NCBI RefSeq assembly: GCF_022376445.1
Contig: NW_025955055.1
Span: 1 to 64,000, forward strand
Source of the DNA: Fomitopsis serialis
Taxonomy: Eukaryota > Basidiomycota > Agaricomycetes > Polyporales > Fomitopsidaceae
Direction of reading: 5' to 3'
Length of the DNA stretch: 64,000 nucleotides
Made by a program: the position numbers and the translations under genes. Positions within the stretch are counted from its first letter, which is position 1; each line of letters starts with the position of its first letter. Shown here piece by piece: positions 53,985 to 64,000 of this stretch. A model generated the notes under the pieces. That model saw nothing but the letters and a program-made list of their open reading frames with translations. It was not told the DNA's origin and did no database searches.

Positions 53985-54110
53985 AACTCTGGGGCCGAGA
54001 AGACCACCGAAGTCTCGGGCCAAGCAAACCCCCGAAACCTCAGGCCGAGCAAACCGCTGAAGTCTCGGGCCGAGCAAACGACCGAAGTCCCGGCCCGAGA
54101 GAGAGCATCC
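53985..54110. repeat. About 25-bp minisatellite
   Basis: Four to five units of CCGAAGTCTCGGGCCGAGCA-like sequence. 53700-53984 and 54111-54305 show nothing recognisable. Confidence 0.8.
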
Positions 54111-55485
54111 TTTCGCCGGGGGGACAGACAAGCGGGTCCCTGTGCACAATTATGGTCTTGGTGGTGATGGAAACACCTCATTTCATATAGAGGGACTGTC
54201 ATCGCTGACTGAGTTGGAGGGATTGTCAGTGCTAATCAACTCAGACATAAGCTGAGAGTTGTGCTCAGTCTCTGGGTGTTAGAAAAGTTATCCAATATAT
54301 GAGTTTTACGATCCCTGAGGTACGAAGGTATCGTTCTTATGATGGACCACCATGAAACGCCTTAGTGATTCCTCCAGAATGGCAGTTTGTTCCCACAGTG
54401 CACGTGACATGCAGCCACCCCGATAAGCAGAGATAAGTAACTGTTAGTATAGGTTGCTTATCTGAGTCTTAAATTTCAGACTCCCAGACGACACGACTTG
54501 GACCAACAGATACAAACAAATGCAGTGGCTAAGCGCTCAGTTATGGATATGAGGCCCATGAAACGCCTTAGCAATTCCACCAATAAGGAAACTGGTGAAC
54601 ATATCATGTGACTGGCAGCTTGGTGGCTCAATGCTGCAAGCGCTCACACACTGTAGGGCCTATATAGTCTCAGCCAGTAACAAGGCATAGTATACATAGT
54701 ATACTCATCTGATAGTCCTTCATGCAGAGAGTATACAGGGATTTTACTGAGTGCATACAGTGGCTGGCTAGGCCAGGAAATGCAAAATATAAAAATGCAC
54801 ATGTGCCTCTGCAGATTCAAAGTACTTGTTTATGGCTGAAATATGTTCTGTATGCACACTGTGATATATATGTGTGGTTTAGGCACTGTGTACTGCTCAG
54901 TGATTTCTATAACAGAGCTACCAAGGTCAACAATGGGTCATTTTACCATCCATTGCCATATTGTGGCCCATGGACACCATGTAATGACCAAAATTGGGAC
55001 TAAAAGTAACCATGCACTTGTCTTTGATGTGTCTGTATATTTCGGAGATTTTCTGGATTTTTCTGAGCCCCAGATTCACCAGTTTGTGTATGATTCCTCT
55101 TTGGGAAGGCAATATACTTCATATGGCAATTATGCAGCCACTGGCTTTGTCTTGCACACAGACGCAAGCACAGAATACATATATGCATCTGTACTTACAC
55201 TACCATCCTATGGGGTGTCCTCAACTACATGAGTGGTTCCTACAGTCAAGTAGCAGGCTTGTATGAATAAGCTCACTGAGGTAACATCAGTGATGTTACA
55301 CAGTTATTGGAAATGCTGCCTTTATTGATGTCAAGCATATCTCATAGACAGATTCAATCACATTCCCTGGTCCATCTCCAATATTCTCTGATTTTTGCGC
55401 TTTTTCCTGGGTCTAAATAAGCCCATATAAGCAGAGTAATAGTCCGCACTTACATCGCTTACTAAGCGCGCGCTAAGCGCCCAGA

Positions 55486-55542
55486 TGCCGTTCGGAGGTG
55501 CATCCGTGCGGAAATTTGGCACGGTTGCACCTCCGAACGGCA
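55486..55542. repeat. Long hairpin 1 in copy B, loop inverted relative to copy A
   Basis: The 24-nt arms are the same as at 20652-20708, but the 9-nt loop is GGAAATTTG. The reverse complement of A's loop CAAATCTCC is GGAGATTTG, differing at one base. Confidence 0.9.
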
Positions 55543-56646
55543 TGAGAGAGATGCCGAGCTGCTCTGATTGGTGCAACAGCCCCTTTTCTGCCCTAATCAG
55601 GCAGGCTGCCGAGGTTTTGGGCTGAGTTTGAATCTCAGCCACAGGCTCCTTAGTGGCACTGTACCTGCTGTACTGTGGCCCCACTAAAATGCGGAAAATT
55701 CCCAAAATAATCTATGTGATAGGTATGACGTCATAGAGTCTATAGCTGCTGTGACTTGCCCATTACCTTCAGTGGTTATGGCACAATTCACACAATAAAA
55801 AAACACACAAATGCCTCTGTGCACATGAGTGCATCCCTTTTCACCCTCAAAGTGACTCTTTTGAAGCCTGTAGACTGCCCATAGATTCTGTATGTCTTTA
55901 TGACATCTGAGACCTGCCATAAAGGGTAGCTAACCTTCCCCAAATGGTAATTCCAATGCAGCTGCTCAGTCTGGGCTCAGAAAATGCAGATAAAACCAGG
56001 GAAAGTTCTGTGCAACCGGACCCACTTGTAGTACCTGCTGTATGTAAGAAATTGATCCACTATAGGACCCCCAGAGGCTATGACCAGTATGGCTTGCCCA
56101 TGTATAAAATTCAAAATGCAGAGAAACACCCCTACCTCTGTAGACATGATAGCATTTGACTGGGATACACTGACTGTCAGTGACTGAGCTCCAACCAACT
56201 GTTGTAGATATCATAAGCTCATCTCATAGCCCTTTGTTCATAGTGTCTATCATAGTTTCTTGAAAGAAGTGGTTGAATGAGTAGCAAAATGCTAATATAA
56301 AAAACAGAAGTGACTCTGTGAATATGAATGTGTTCTGTTGCATCTGAGACACATGACAGATGTCCTCTATGGCCAAGTGTATAGTTTCCAACACATTGAT
56401 GTCTCTGAAACATGCACAGCAGTGCTACGAATGGAGAAATATTGTCATAGCAAGCATGTGTTGATGTCCCAGCACTGAATAACTATACAGGACAATCCTC
56501 TCTACTTGTGAATATGCTCATAAATGCTCCACAGATCTCCTGGAATATTATCCGATTTTCCTGGACTTTTCTGAGCCCAAAACAAGTCAGATTTGCTGCA
56601 GTAACAGGCTGAACTTACATCGCTTACTAAGCGCCCGTTGCCGAAG

Positions 56647-56690
56647 CGGAGTCGTCGACAGGCCGGAATTACGGCCTGTCGACGACTCCG
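56647..56690. repeat. 44-bp palindrome (hairpin 2) in copy B
   Basis: Same as 21783-21826 with one mismatch at the centre (GGAATTACGG). Confidence 0.9.
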
Positions 56691-59083
56691 GTCACTCAAA
56701 AGGGATTTTGGAGCACTCCCATTGGCTGGAATGCTGACAAATGTTACCTTTTAAAGTAATCTTTCAATCTCAGCTCTTCATGCCGAGTTTTTTGATGGCT
56801 TGAAGCCACACTACCTGAGCTCTTACTAGAGCCCCATTGAATGTGGAAAAATCCCAAAATATTGCTTCTCCATGGGATGCCCCTTGGGTACTGATAGCAG
56901 TGTCCAGATTAGGTGTCTTTGAGAGTACTGACCATCATAAGTGATGATACTGAGGCATATAAGCAGATCTTGGTGTGTGTATGATGCTTGTACTGGACAG
57001 TTCCACATGTATGAGAGGCTCTGTGAAGTGGGGGATATCAAACATACAAAACGGCCATATATGGTCAGTCCCCTGCCCATTTGGGAAGTTGGCCGTGCAT
57101 GGCCTCTGCAGGACTGGATAAATAGCAGGAAAATCAGAGAAAAATCAGATAGTACTATGAATTCATATTGAGTTGACTGTTGAGGCTCCAATATGGCAGA
57201 AAACATATAATAATGCAGAATGACCCATGCATAGCCTGATGTAAGCCACTCTGTCAGTGAGTCTTGGTCCATCTTGTAAGAATCAGTATCACCTGGGATT
57301 CTCAGGGACTGGCAATTCCAGACAGGATCTTCTGTTTGGTTCAGCTATTCAATAGGCCCTGAAAAGGGAGGCTGCCAAGCTGTTGGGCTGAGTTTGGATG
57401 CAAGCCACAAGTTCATTAGTGACACTGTATTTGCTGTGCTATGGTCTCCCAAAAAATCAAAAACAATTGGGAAAATTCTAGTCATGTATATGATGCCAGA
57501 GAGGCTTTACATAGTATGCTTTCCCATAGATTCATACAAATATAGCACCAGCATATGGCTCTGTGAACACTGGTTCTTTCACATTGTTTGTTTTTCCTGT
57601 GATGCTTACCAACTGCCTATGAATTGTGTGACCAAACCTGCTATATGTGATAGTTTACATTCCCAAAATGGAAAGTCTGAGTTACCTGCTTGTCTGGGCT
57701 CAGAAAATGCGGATAAAACAAGACAATACTTTGAATGATTCCACTCAGGCTCATCTTGTACTGTTTGCTGTAAGTAGTGATTGGCTTCTGTCTAAACCCT
57801 TGGGCAGGCTATAGCGTATTCAGAAAATGGTGGACACCTGTGGCACAAAGGCTGTGGCACAGTTCATGCTGAGCATGTTCATGATACTCACTCTGTGTCA
57901 CATGTCAATAGCATAGCCATCAGAATTGTGGGTCCACAGATCTTTTTCACACTGTACTGATCCTAAAAAGTGATACAAAGACATTGTACAAGTTGTGTTA
58001 TGCAGTTACTACTGTTGTGAGAAACTTCATAGGCTAGCAATGTCATAAAGTGGGGCCACCACATTACCACACATAGTGTATCAAAGTCTTTGATGGTCTC
58101 TGCAATGCTAGATAAATAGTAGAAAATAAGATAAAATCAGACAATCCCATGACTTCACATTGTGCTGACTGTTGTAGGCCAATGCAAGACAGTACATCTC
58201 ACATGTGCTAATGCAGATGCACATAGCCTGATGTCAGCAGCTCTATTGTAGCAGTCCAGTATAAGCATGTCCTTGACTAATCTTGTCCATATGAAGCAGT
58301 ACCAATTATATAGTATAATGGTGCTATGCTTGGTTGTCAGTCCCTCAGATGACTTTTGCCTGGAACATATCTAACCTCTGTATGCACTACGTCATCCTAT
58401 TCTCATGCAATGGCCCTTGGTATGTGGAGATAGAAAAGGCAGCTTTCTTTCTGATTGGGCTTAGAAGAAGCCATGGTTGCTCTGGAATTAATGCAGACTT
58501 GCATTGCTTATTAAGCAACAGTGAAGAGGCCATACTTCTGAGGCAATATAAGGCTGTCCTTTTATAGCTCTCTAGTCAGTAATATGCCTTCAGGAGTACT
58601 CTCATTTGCTGCAACTGTCTCCTTTTACATGTCATTATAAAATGTCAGCTACTCATGCTCAATCATTTCATGTTATATGGGAAATGGAAAAATAGCACTT
58701 TAGACCATGGTGTGAACATGTTTGATATATGAACAGCATTGGAAATATGAATATGTGGTGTGCCTACTAGCACCCAATTTGGCAGTTCATCCTGGATTGT
58801 ACCTGCCATGCCAGAGGAATGTCAATATCAACATATGGTGTCTAATCCCAATATAGTACCATTGTATGTGCACACACAGTCCCCCAGAAAATGGCACTGG
58901 TAATTAATTACCTTGGGAGTGTGTCTGGAGGTATAGAAATCCCTTGACTTATGACCAGAGTGCATGACCATTGATATTAGGCATTACTAGAATACCTGGA
59001 AGAGGCAACAATGACTCCATGTGCAAGTCTTAGTATGCAGGCTGTTGTTAGGGACAAGGCATTTTTACAAGGAAATCCACATA

Positions 59084-59293
59084 CAGTCATCTACCCCCTG
59101 GTGGGTCAACTGCCTATTGCGGGTGATAAGAGCCATATATGGATGTGAGCAATCTTATCAGTACAAGATAACATCCTCGGGCAGTGTCTCGTGACCAGGC
59201 GTGCGAATAAATTCCCTCAAATGGATGCAGACTTGCCCACGTAAGGGAATCAACCCACTGGGGGGTAGCAACTCACCAGGGGGTAGATGACTG
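59084..59293. mobile_element. Tc1/mariner-type MITE, 210 bp
   Basis: Terminal inverted repeats CAGTCATCTACCCCCTGGTG and CACCAGGGGGTAGATGACTG (a longer match with one difference), flanked by TA on each side (59082-59083 and 59294-59295). Copy A has the same place empty (GGAAATTCCA...TGGTCTTTGAATAG at about 24305-24330). The TA target and CAGT ends fit the Tc1/mariner superfamily. No coding capacity. Confidence 0.85.
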
Positions 59294-60851
59294 TATGTGA
59301 TCTTTGAATAGGATAAGCAGCAGTTGTTATCATTCCTGCATTTTGTTATCTTTATTTGATTTCCTTTTAATGGACTTCACTGTAGTATTCACAGTGCCTT
59401 CTCACCACATTCAGGTGATCTTTTGTTTCTCACATTGTCATGCTTTGTAGCACTTGATTGTGTATGTACTGACTGGACTATTACCAGGCTCCGAGTACTT
59501 TCCTTAGGCCCCTTGTGACCAGATGATCTGAAAGCTGTTACTGGGTGACTATTAGCTCAGAATATTGATGATAATATTCCAGGTGGCAGGCAATCTATGA
59601 GTGGCTCATCAAGCTGTACACTATTTCTGAGTTTTCATAGGGCTACACTAGTGTTTCAGGTTAACATCCATGTGGTCCCATGTTTCACAGAGCACATGCT
59701 TGATGATCAGTGGCAAACACACATACCCTTGCCTTGCTTTTTCACTACTTTTTGAGCCTTATTGTGCATCTTGAATGGCCTGGGAAAGTGGTGTACTGAG
59801 TCTTCTACTATTTGGATTCTATGAAGTATTTATGTAGCTAAGAGGGAGTGCACTTGGGAAATGCACAAAAGGAGCATCCCTAAGAGAAACATTTGACTCA
59901 TCTAGCACTTGCTTCTGTGCTCTTATGTACCTTCAATTCATCAGTGATCAATCCTGCCCATGACTCTATCAGTCTTGATGGCACTCACCATGGTGGTACA
60001 TTGATTCACATCATACATTAGCCCATTACTATTGGCTGAGCTCCAATCCAGTAACATACCTTAGTATGGCTTTGTACTACTGGTCAGTGCCTGGTAACTG
60101 TTCACTTCAGTGTACAAATGGTGAGAGCAAACTGGACAGTCTTTGGTTGTATTACTTGTATAACATGACAATTCTGGAAGGGCCTTTTTTCAGAATTTCT
60201 TACTGGTATACTTCTCTGTTGACTGTTGATTGGTTTGTACTTGGGGAAGTACTGTTGACAATCTATTGAAAGACATCCTTCTGTATCAAAAGTTCTCTCT
60301 GATCAAGGGCTAATACTTGTACAACAGCAAGTCCCAGCTGAGTAGTTGTTACTGTAGTCAACCTCCCAGATTCCCCTTCCTTGAGTTCTAGTTGATCTAG
60401 AGGCATACTTCTTTGCAACATTTCCAAGCTATTTTCTCTTTGTTGATATCAACACAAACCAGTAACACTGTTCCTTAGTATTTTGGTAATATTGGTAATT
60501 AACTTGGCAATTCATCAAGTAAGAAATAGATCCATAATGTCTGTGTTCTCAATGGAGAGTCTCATATCAATATGTAAATACTTACTCAACTGGGATGTTG
60601 CTCATAATTGCAAACTATGCTCCTCAAATTAGAACAACATAATAAATTAGCAGGCTACTCTGAATGTTTATGCCATGAGATGGCAGCTAGGTGGTGCAAA
60701 ATGTGGAAGATATGTCAGTACTCTATGCAGGCAATATATTAGCAGTCTTTCTGAGCTTAACTTCTGATGTAGTCAAAATGTTTTACTCACAAACTGACAT
60801 GTATCCAACAAAAGGGATCGTACTGCCAGCTATGGCCCTCTCCCCAGCAAG

Positions 60852-61611
60852 TCAGTTGTGAGAAGTAGGCAGCACAGCATGATGAATTACAAAAGACAGC
60901 AAGATGAGAAAACATCAACTCAGGTATCAATCAAATGGTATGAGGAATGCCAGCCGGCCGTCCATATCAGGCATCTCCACACTTTCTCAGCTGTTCTCAT
61001 GGGTCACCGACATGACCACATGCCCGAAGAAATACCAGTTGATTGTGTATGCATTCAGTCAGAAGGGCACTACCTCGGCGTGGCTGCAACATTTAGTCAG
61101 GATAATGGACAGGATGAACCGTGGGATTTACTCACGCGGTGGAAAATGCAAACACCATCAACTCTCCCCTCAGCCAGGGATATGGTCCAGAGCAGGGATG
61201 CTATTGTGTATCAAGGGAGATTGTGTCGGCCGGCCGATGACTTACCATATCCAGGGCCATGCTGAGTGAACAGTAGTGTTTGAAAGTCCAGTCCAGTCCA
61301 GTCTTTTGACCCCTCAGAGGAAAGACTGCGACTGCGACTGGTCCTAGATTGACCCCAAAATGGTAGGACTGGGACTGGACTGACTGCGACCAGTCCTTTG
61401 CAGTCCAGTTGCCTCCAAAGACTGGTCCCAACTGGTTGCAACTGCACATGCAGTCCCAACTGGTCCTGACTGGTCTTTTGCCAGTTGCAACTGGTTTGTT
61501 CAGCAATCATGTCTGCATGTTTGGTTACAAAGCTTCTTGTACTATTGTAATATGGTATATAATGGTAGGCAGTAGTGTGTATCCCATGGGAGCATCATAT
61601 TTACGATCCCT
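60852..61611. other. Unrecognised fragment and GTCCAG-rich repeat
   Basis: 60858-61265 has a 135-codon plus frame (and a 121-codon frame in another phase) that may be an old exon; no family recognised. 61287-61500 is packed with AGTCCAG, ACTGGT and GACTGG words in both orientations. No gene there. Confidence 0.4.
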
Positions 61612-64000
61612 GAGGTACGAAGGTATCGTTCTTATGATGGACAGGCCTGAAACGCTTCCAGTGGCGCCCAATGCGGCAGTTTTTTCCCACAGGTACAGTC
61701 ATTTGCCCCCAGCTTACCATGTATAGTTAACATTTGTTATGGTCAGTTAGCGGAGTTCAAAATTTTCAGACTCCCAGACGACGCGACTTGCACCAACACC
61801 ACCAAACAAATGCTGTGGCTCAGTGCTTTGTCCTGGGGTGAGGGCCCAAGAAACACTTCGAGTGGCACCCAATATGGCAACTGGTGAGCATGTCATGTGA
61901 CTGGCAGCCAGGCAGCTCACTGCTAGCGCTCACACTTATAGGCTGCCCCATAGCCCTAGTTAGTAACAATTGTGAATGGACTTAGTATACTGATCTGATA
62001 GCCCTTCATTCAGAGAGTATACACTATCATTATTGAGTAGCTAGAGTGGCTGGCTGGTCCAGAAAATGCAAAATAAAAAAATCCACATGTGCCTCTGCAG
62101 ATGTCAAAGTGCCTATTTGTGCCTCAGATGTGTTCCATATGTCTGTAATGACATACATATGTGATTCAGACACTGTACAACTCAGTGGGTGCTGCACTAC
62201 AGCCAAAATCAGCCACAATGAGCCATTTGACCCTCTTTTCACATGTTGTAGTCCATCTACATGGTGTAGTGATGTCTATGATAATCCCAAGCACTCAGAT
62301 TCTCCTATTGGGTACTTCTGTATATTTGACAGATTTTCTGCATTTTTGTGACCTCCATGGGCACCACATCTTGTCCTACTTCCTCTTTGGGCAGGACACC
62401 TACTCTATATGGTAGTTGTGGCATGTAGCTGGCATATAGACACATAGACACAATCTGGGGATATATAATGGCCATACATACATATGTATCCATGCTACTA
62501 TGATGTCAGGCTTTGTATGCTGCAGAGACACTGTGATCATAGGCTTATATGAGCTCCCTGAATGTGAATTTCACTGTGTTATTGAGTATACTGCCCTAGT
62601 TGATGCAACAATTGTATCATGGAAGGCTATAAGGATTTGACCTCATTCATTCTGAATATCTTCTGAATATTCCGCTTTTTTTTTCAAGTCTATACAAGCC
62701 CTCTTGACACAGTAACAGTCTGCACTGACACCGCTTACTAAGCGCTCATTAAGCGCCCATTGCCGAAGCGGACTTGTATACAACTGCAGCCCTGCATTTC
62801 TCTGCAACTCAGGTCACCCAAAAGGGATTTTGGAGCAATGTCATTGGTTGAACCACTGGCAAACCTTGCCTTCTAAGGGAATCATTCAATCTCAGCCGAG
62901 TTTTTTGATGGCTTGCCCAATGTGGTCAGCAGCACTGTCTAGACTCTGACTAGAGCACATTGAATGTGGAGAAATCTTGGAATATTGACTCCCATGCAAT
63001 GCTCCTTGCACACAGGTATGGAGGTCCAAATTAGGTATCCCAGTGCTTGTTCACAGTGTACTGACCAAGGCAAGTGATGCAGAGGCATATGTACAAATGT
63101 TGTTTTTCATTTACTGCCCTTACTGGAGAGTCCTACAGGCTGACAATCTTATGCAGGGGTCTATGGCTACCAGATATGAAAAATCACCATATATGGTAGA
63201 TCCCTTGCCTGTTTGGGAAGTTGATGATAGATCACCTTTACAGTGTTGCATAAATGGCAGGAAAATGAGCAAAACATTAGATAACACTATTGTCCCATTG
63301 TGGGTTGATAGGACTTATGTGTGATGCTGAGTACTTGTGGAGGAGATGGATAGCAGAAACACAGAGTCTGGTGCAATAGGCTCAGCCACATGCCATGTGA
63401 GGTTCACTTGTCCACAGGTCAAAATTTTGACCTGTGGACGAGTCATCTTGCAGTGTAGTCTCCCAGACTCCACTGAAATATGCTGTTTAAGGGAATTAGC
63501 CTCTGACTGGCCTTGCTGTATTTGGCCAAAGGCTCTCAAGTCCATGTATCTGCTGTACTGTAGCCTTCACAAATACAACAAATCCCCAAAATATTCTCTC
63601 TGATAGGTATGATGTCATAGAGTCTGTAGCTGCTGTGACTTGCCCATCAACTTCAGTGGTTATGGCACAATTCGCAAAACTCAAAAACCCACATATGCCT
63701 CTGTACACATGAGTGCACTGCTTTTAACCTTCAAAGTGACTCTATCAAAGCCTGTAGACTGCCCATTGATTCTCTGACATCTGGGATCTGCTATATAGGG
63801 AAGCTGGCCTTCCAAAAATGGCAGTTTCCATTCAGCTGCTCAGTCTGGGCTCAGAAAATGCTGATAAAATCTGGGAATATTATGTACAATTGAATTAATC
63901 CATGATGCCTGCTGTATGTAAGAAATTGATTCTGTATAGAGTCCTCAGAGTCTATAACCAGCATGCCTTGCCTATATATTCATAATCCAGAAAAGAGAAC
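61612..64000 (+). mobile_element. Helitron2-like element, copy E, 5' part (continues past the window)
   Basis: Starts TACGATCCCTGAGGTACGAAGG and contains the subterminal block (TTTTCAGACTCCCAGACGACGCGACTTG), the duplicated AAACRCTTCSAGTGGC repeat, and modules as in A and B. Its first 450 bp is the E-type variant also found at 43295-43719. The leader CGCTTACTAAGCGC is at 62731-62745, but the hairpin 2 palindrome is absent there. A different 30-bp perfect palindrome lies at 63410-63439. Confidence 0.8.
63410..63439. repeat. 30-bp perfect palindrome in copy E
   Basis: GTCCACAGGTCAAAA followed by its exact reverse complement, no loop. Not related in sequence to hairpins 1 or 2. Confidence 0.9.

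Larger units (their letters stand above)
54306..60851 (+). mobile_element. Non-autonomous Helitron2-like element, copy B (about 6.5 kb)
   Basis: Starts TTACGATCCCTGAGGTACG and ends CCCCAGCAAG plus T, with AGGGATCGTA at about 60813-60822. Colinear with copy A through most of its length. It carries both hairpins (55486-55542 and 56647-56690) and additionally a 210-bp MITE (59084-59293). It encodes no transposase. The left flank is ATATGAGTT and the right flank TCAGTTGTG. Confidence 0.85.

Noticed and set aside
53861..54202. 113-codon minus frame and opposing plus frames
   Set aside because: Spelled by the 25-bp minisatellite at 53985-54110.

Overview
The window reads as a transposon-dense stretch of a basidiomycete (mushroom-forming fungus, Agaricomycetes) nuclear genome. 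The evidence is a Plavaka-type transposase, a possible KDZ-type transposase tail, a TET/JBP-like dioxygenase gene, a DUF6532-like gene, a fungal fatty-acid-synthase alpha fragment, and several 50-60 bp introns with GTRNGT...YAG borders. No tRNA, rRNA or CRISPR array was seen. Few if any intact host genes remain; almost everything is a mobile element or a gene broken by one.

Layout. 1-14609: the 3' part of an autonomous Helitron2/Helentron-like rolling-circle element (Rep with HUH and two-Tyr motifs, Pif1-type helicase, C-terminal ubiquitin-hydrolase-like domain). It is split at 2731-11397 by an 8.67-kb LTR element with apparently identical 508-bp LTRs and a 5-bp target duplication. That LTR element has no recognisable pol and carries a minus-strand Pro/Ser-rich reading frame made of about 15 diverged copies of one short module. 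14610-16275: the remainder of another LTR element (one ORF, polypurine tract, one 430-bp LTR), into which the Helitron apparently inserted. 16276-18999: low-complexity DNA and decayed sequence. 19000-30211: a Plavaka transposase pseudogene split twice, by a 6.3-kb non-autonomous Helitron (copy A) and by a 1.4-kb insertion with its own broken ORF. 30212-38550: decayed sequence with a Helitron scrap, a FAS-alpha fragment and an LTR-like remnant. 38551-42754: a DUF6532-like gene (minus) and a TET/JBP-like dioxygenase gene (plus) separated by a 2-kb chimeric Helitron (copy D). 42755-50050: Helitron copies C and F and fragments. 50080-53700: a tandem pair of unknown intron-containing genes and a KDZ-like fragment. 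54307-60851: a second large non-autonomous Helitron (copy B) with a 210-bp Tc1/mariner-type MITE inside. 61612-end: the 5' part of a further Helitron (copy E).

How it fits together. All the Helitron copies share a 5' end beginning TACGATCCCT and a 3' end in which AGGGATCGTA is followed by a small hairpin and ...CCCCAGCAAG, so the two ends carry an asymmetric inverted repeat. Copy D joins the A/B-type 5' kilobase to the last kilobase of the autonomous transposase gene, which ties the non-autonomous copies to the autonomous family. Copies A and B contain long palindromes rich in CpG within otherwise CpG-poor DNA. The same palindrome in copy C has lost its CpGs by C-to-T/G-to-A changes, as expected for cytosine methylation followed by deamination. 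The loop of one palindrome is inverted between A and B.
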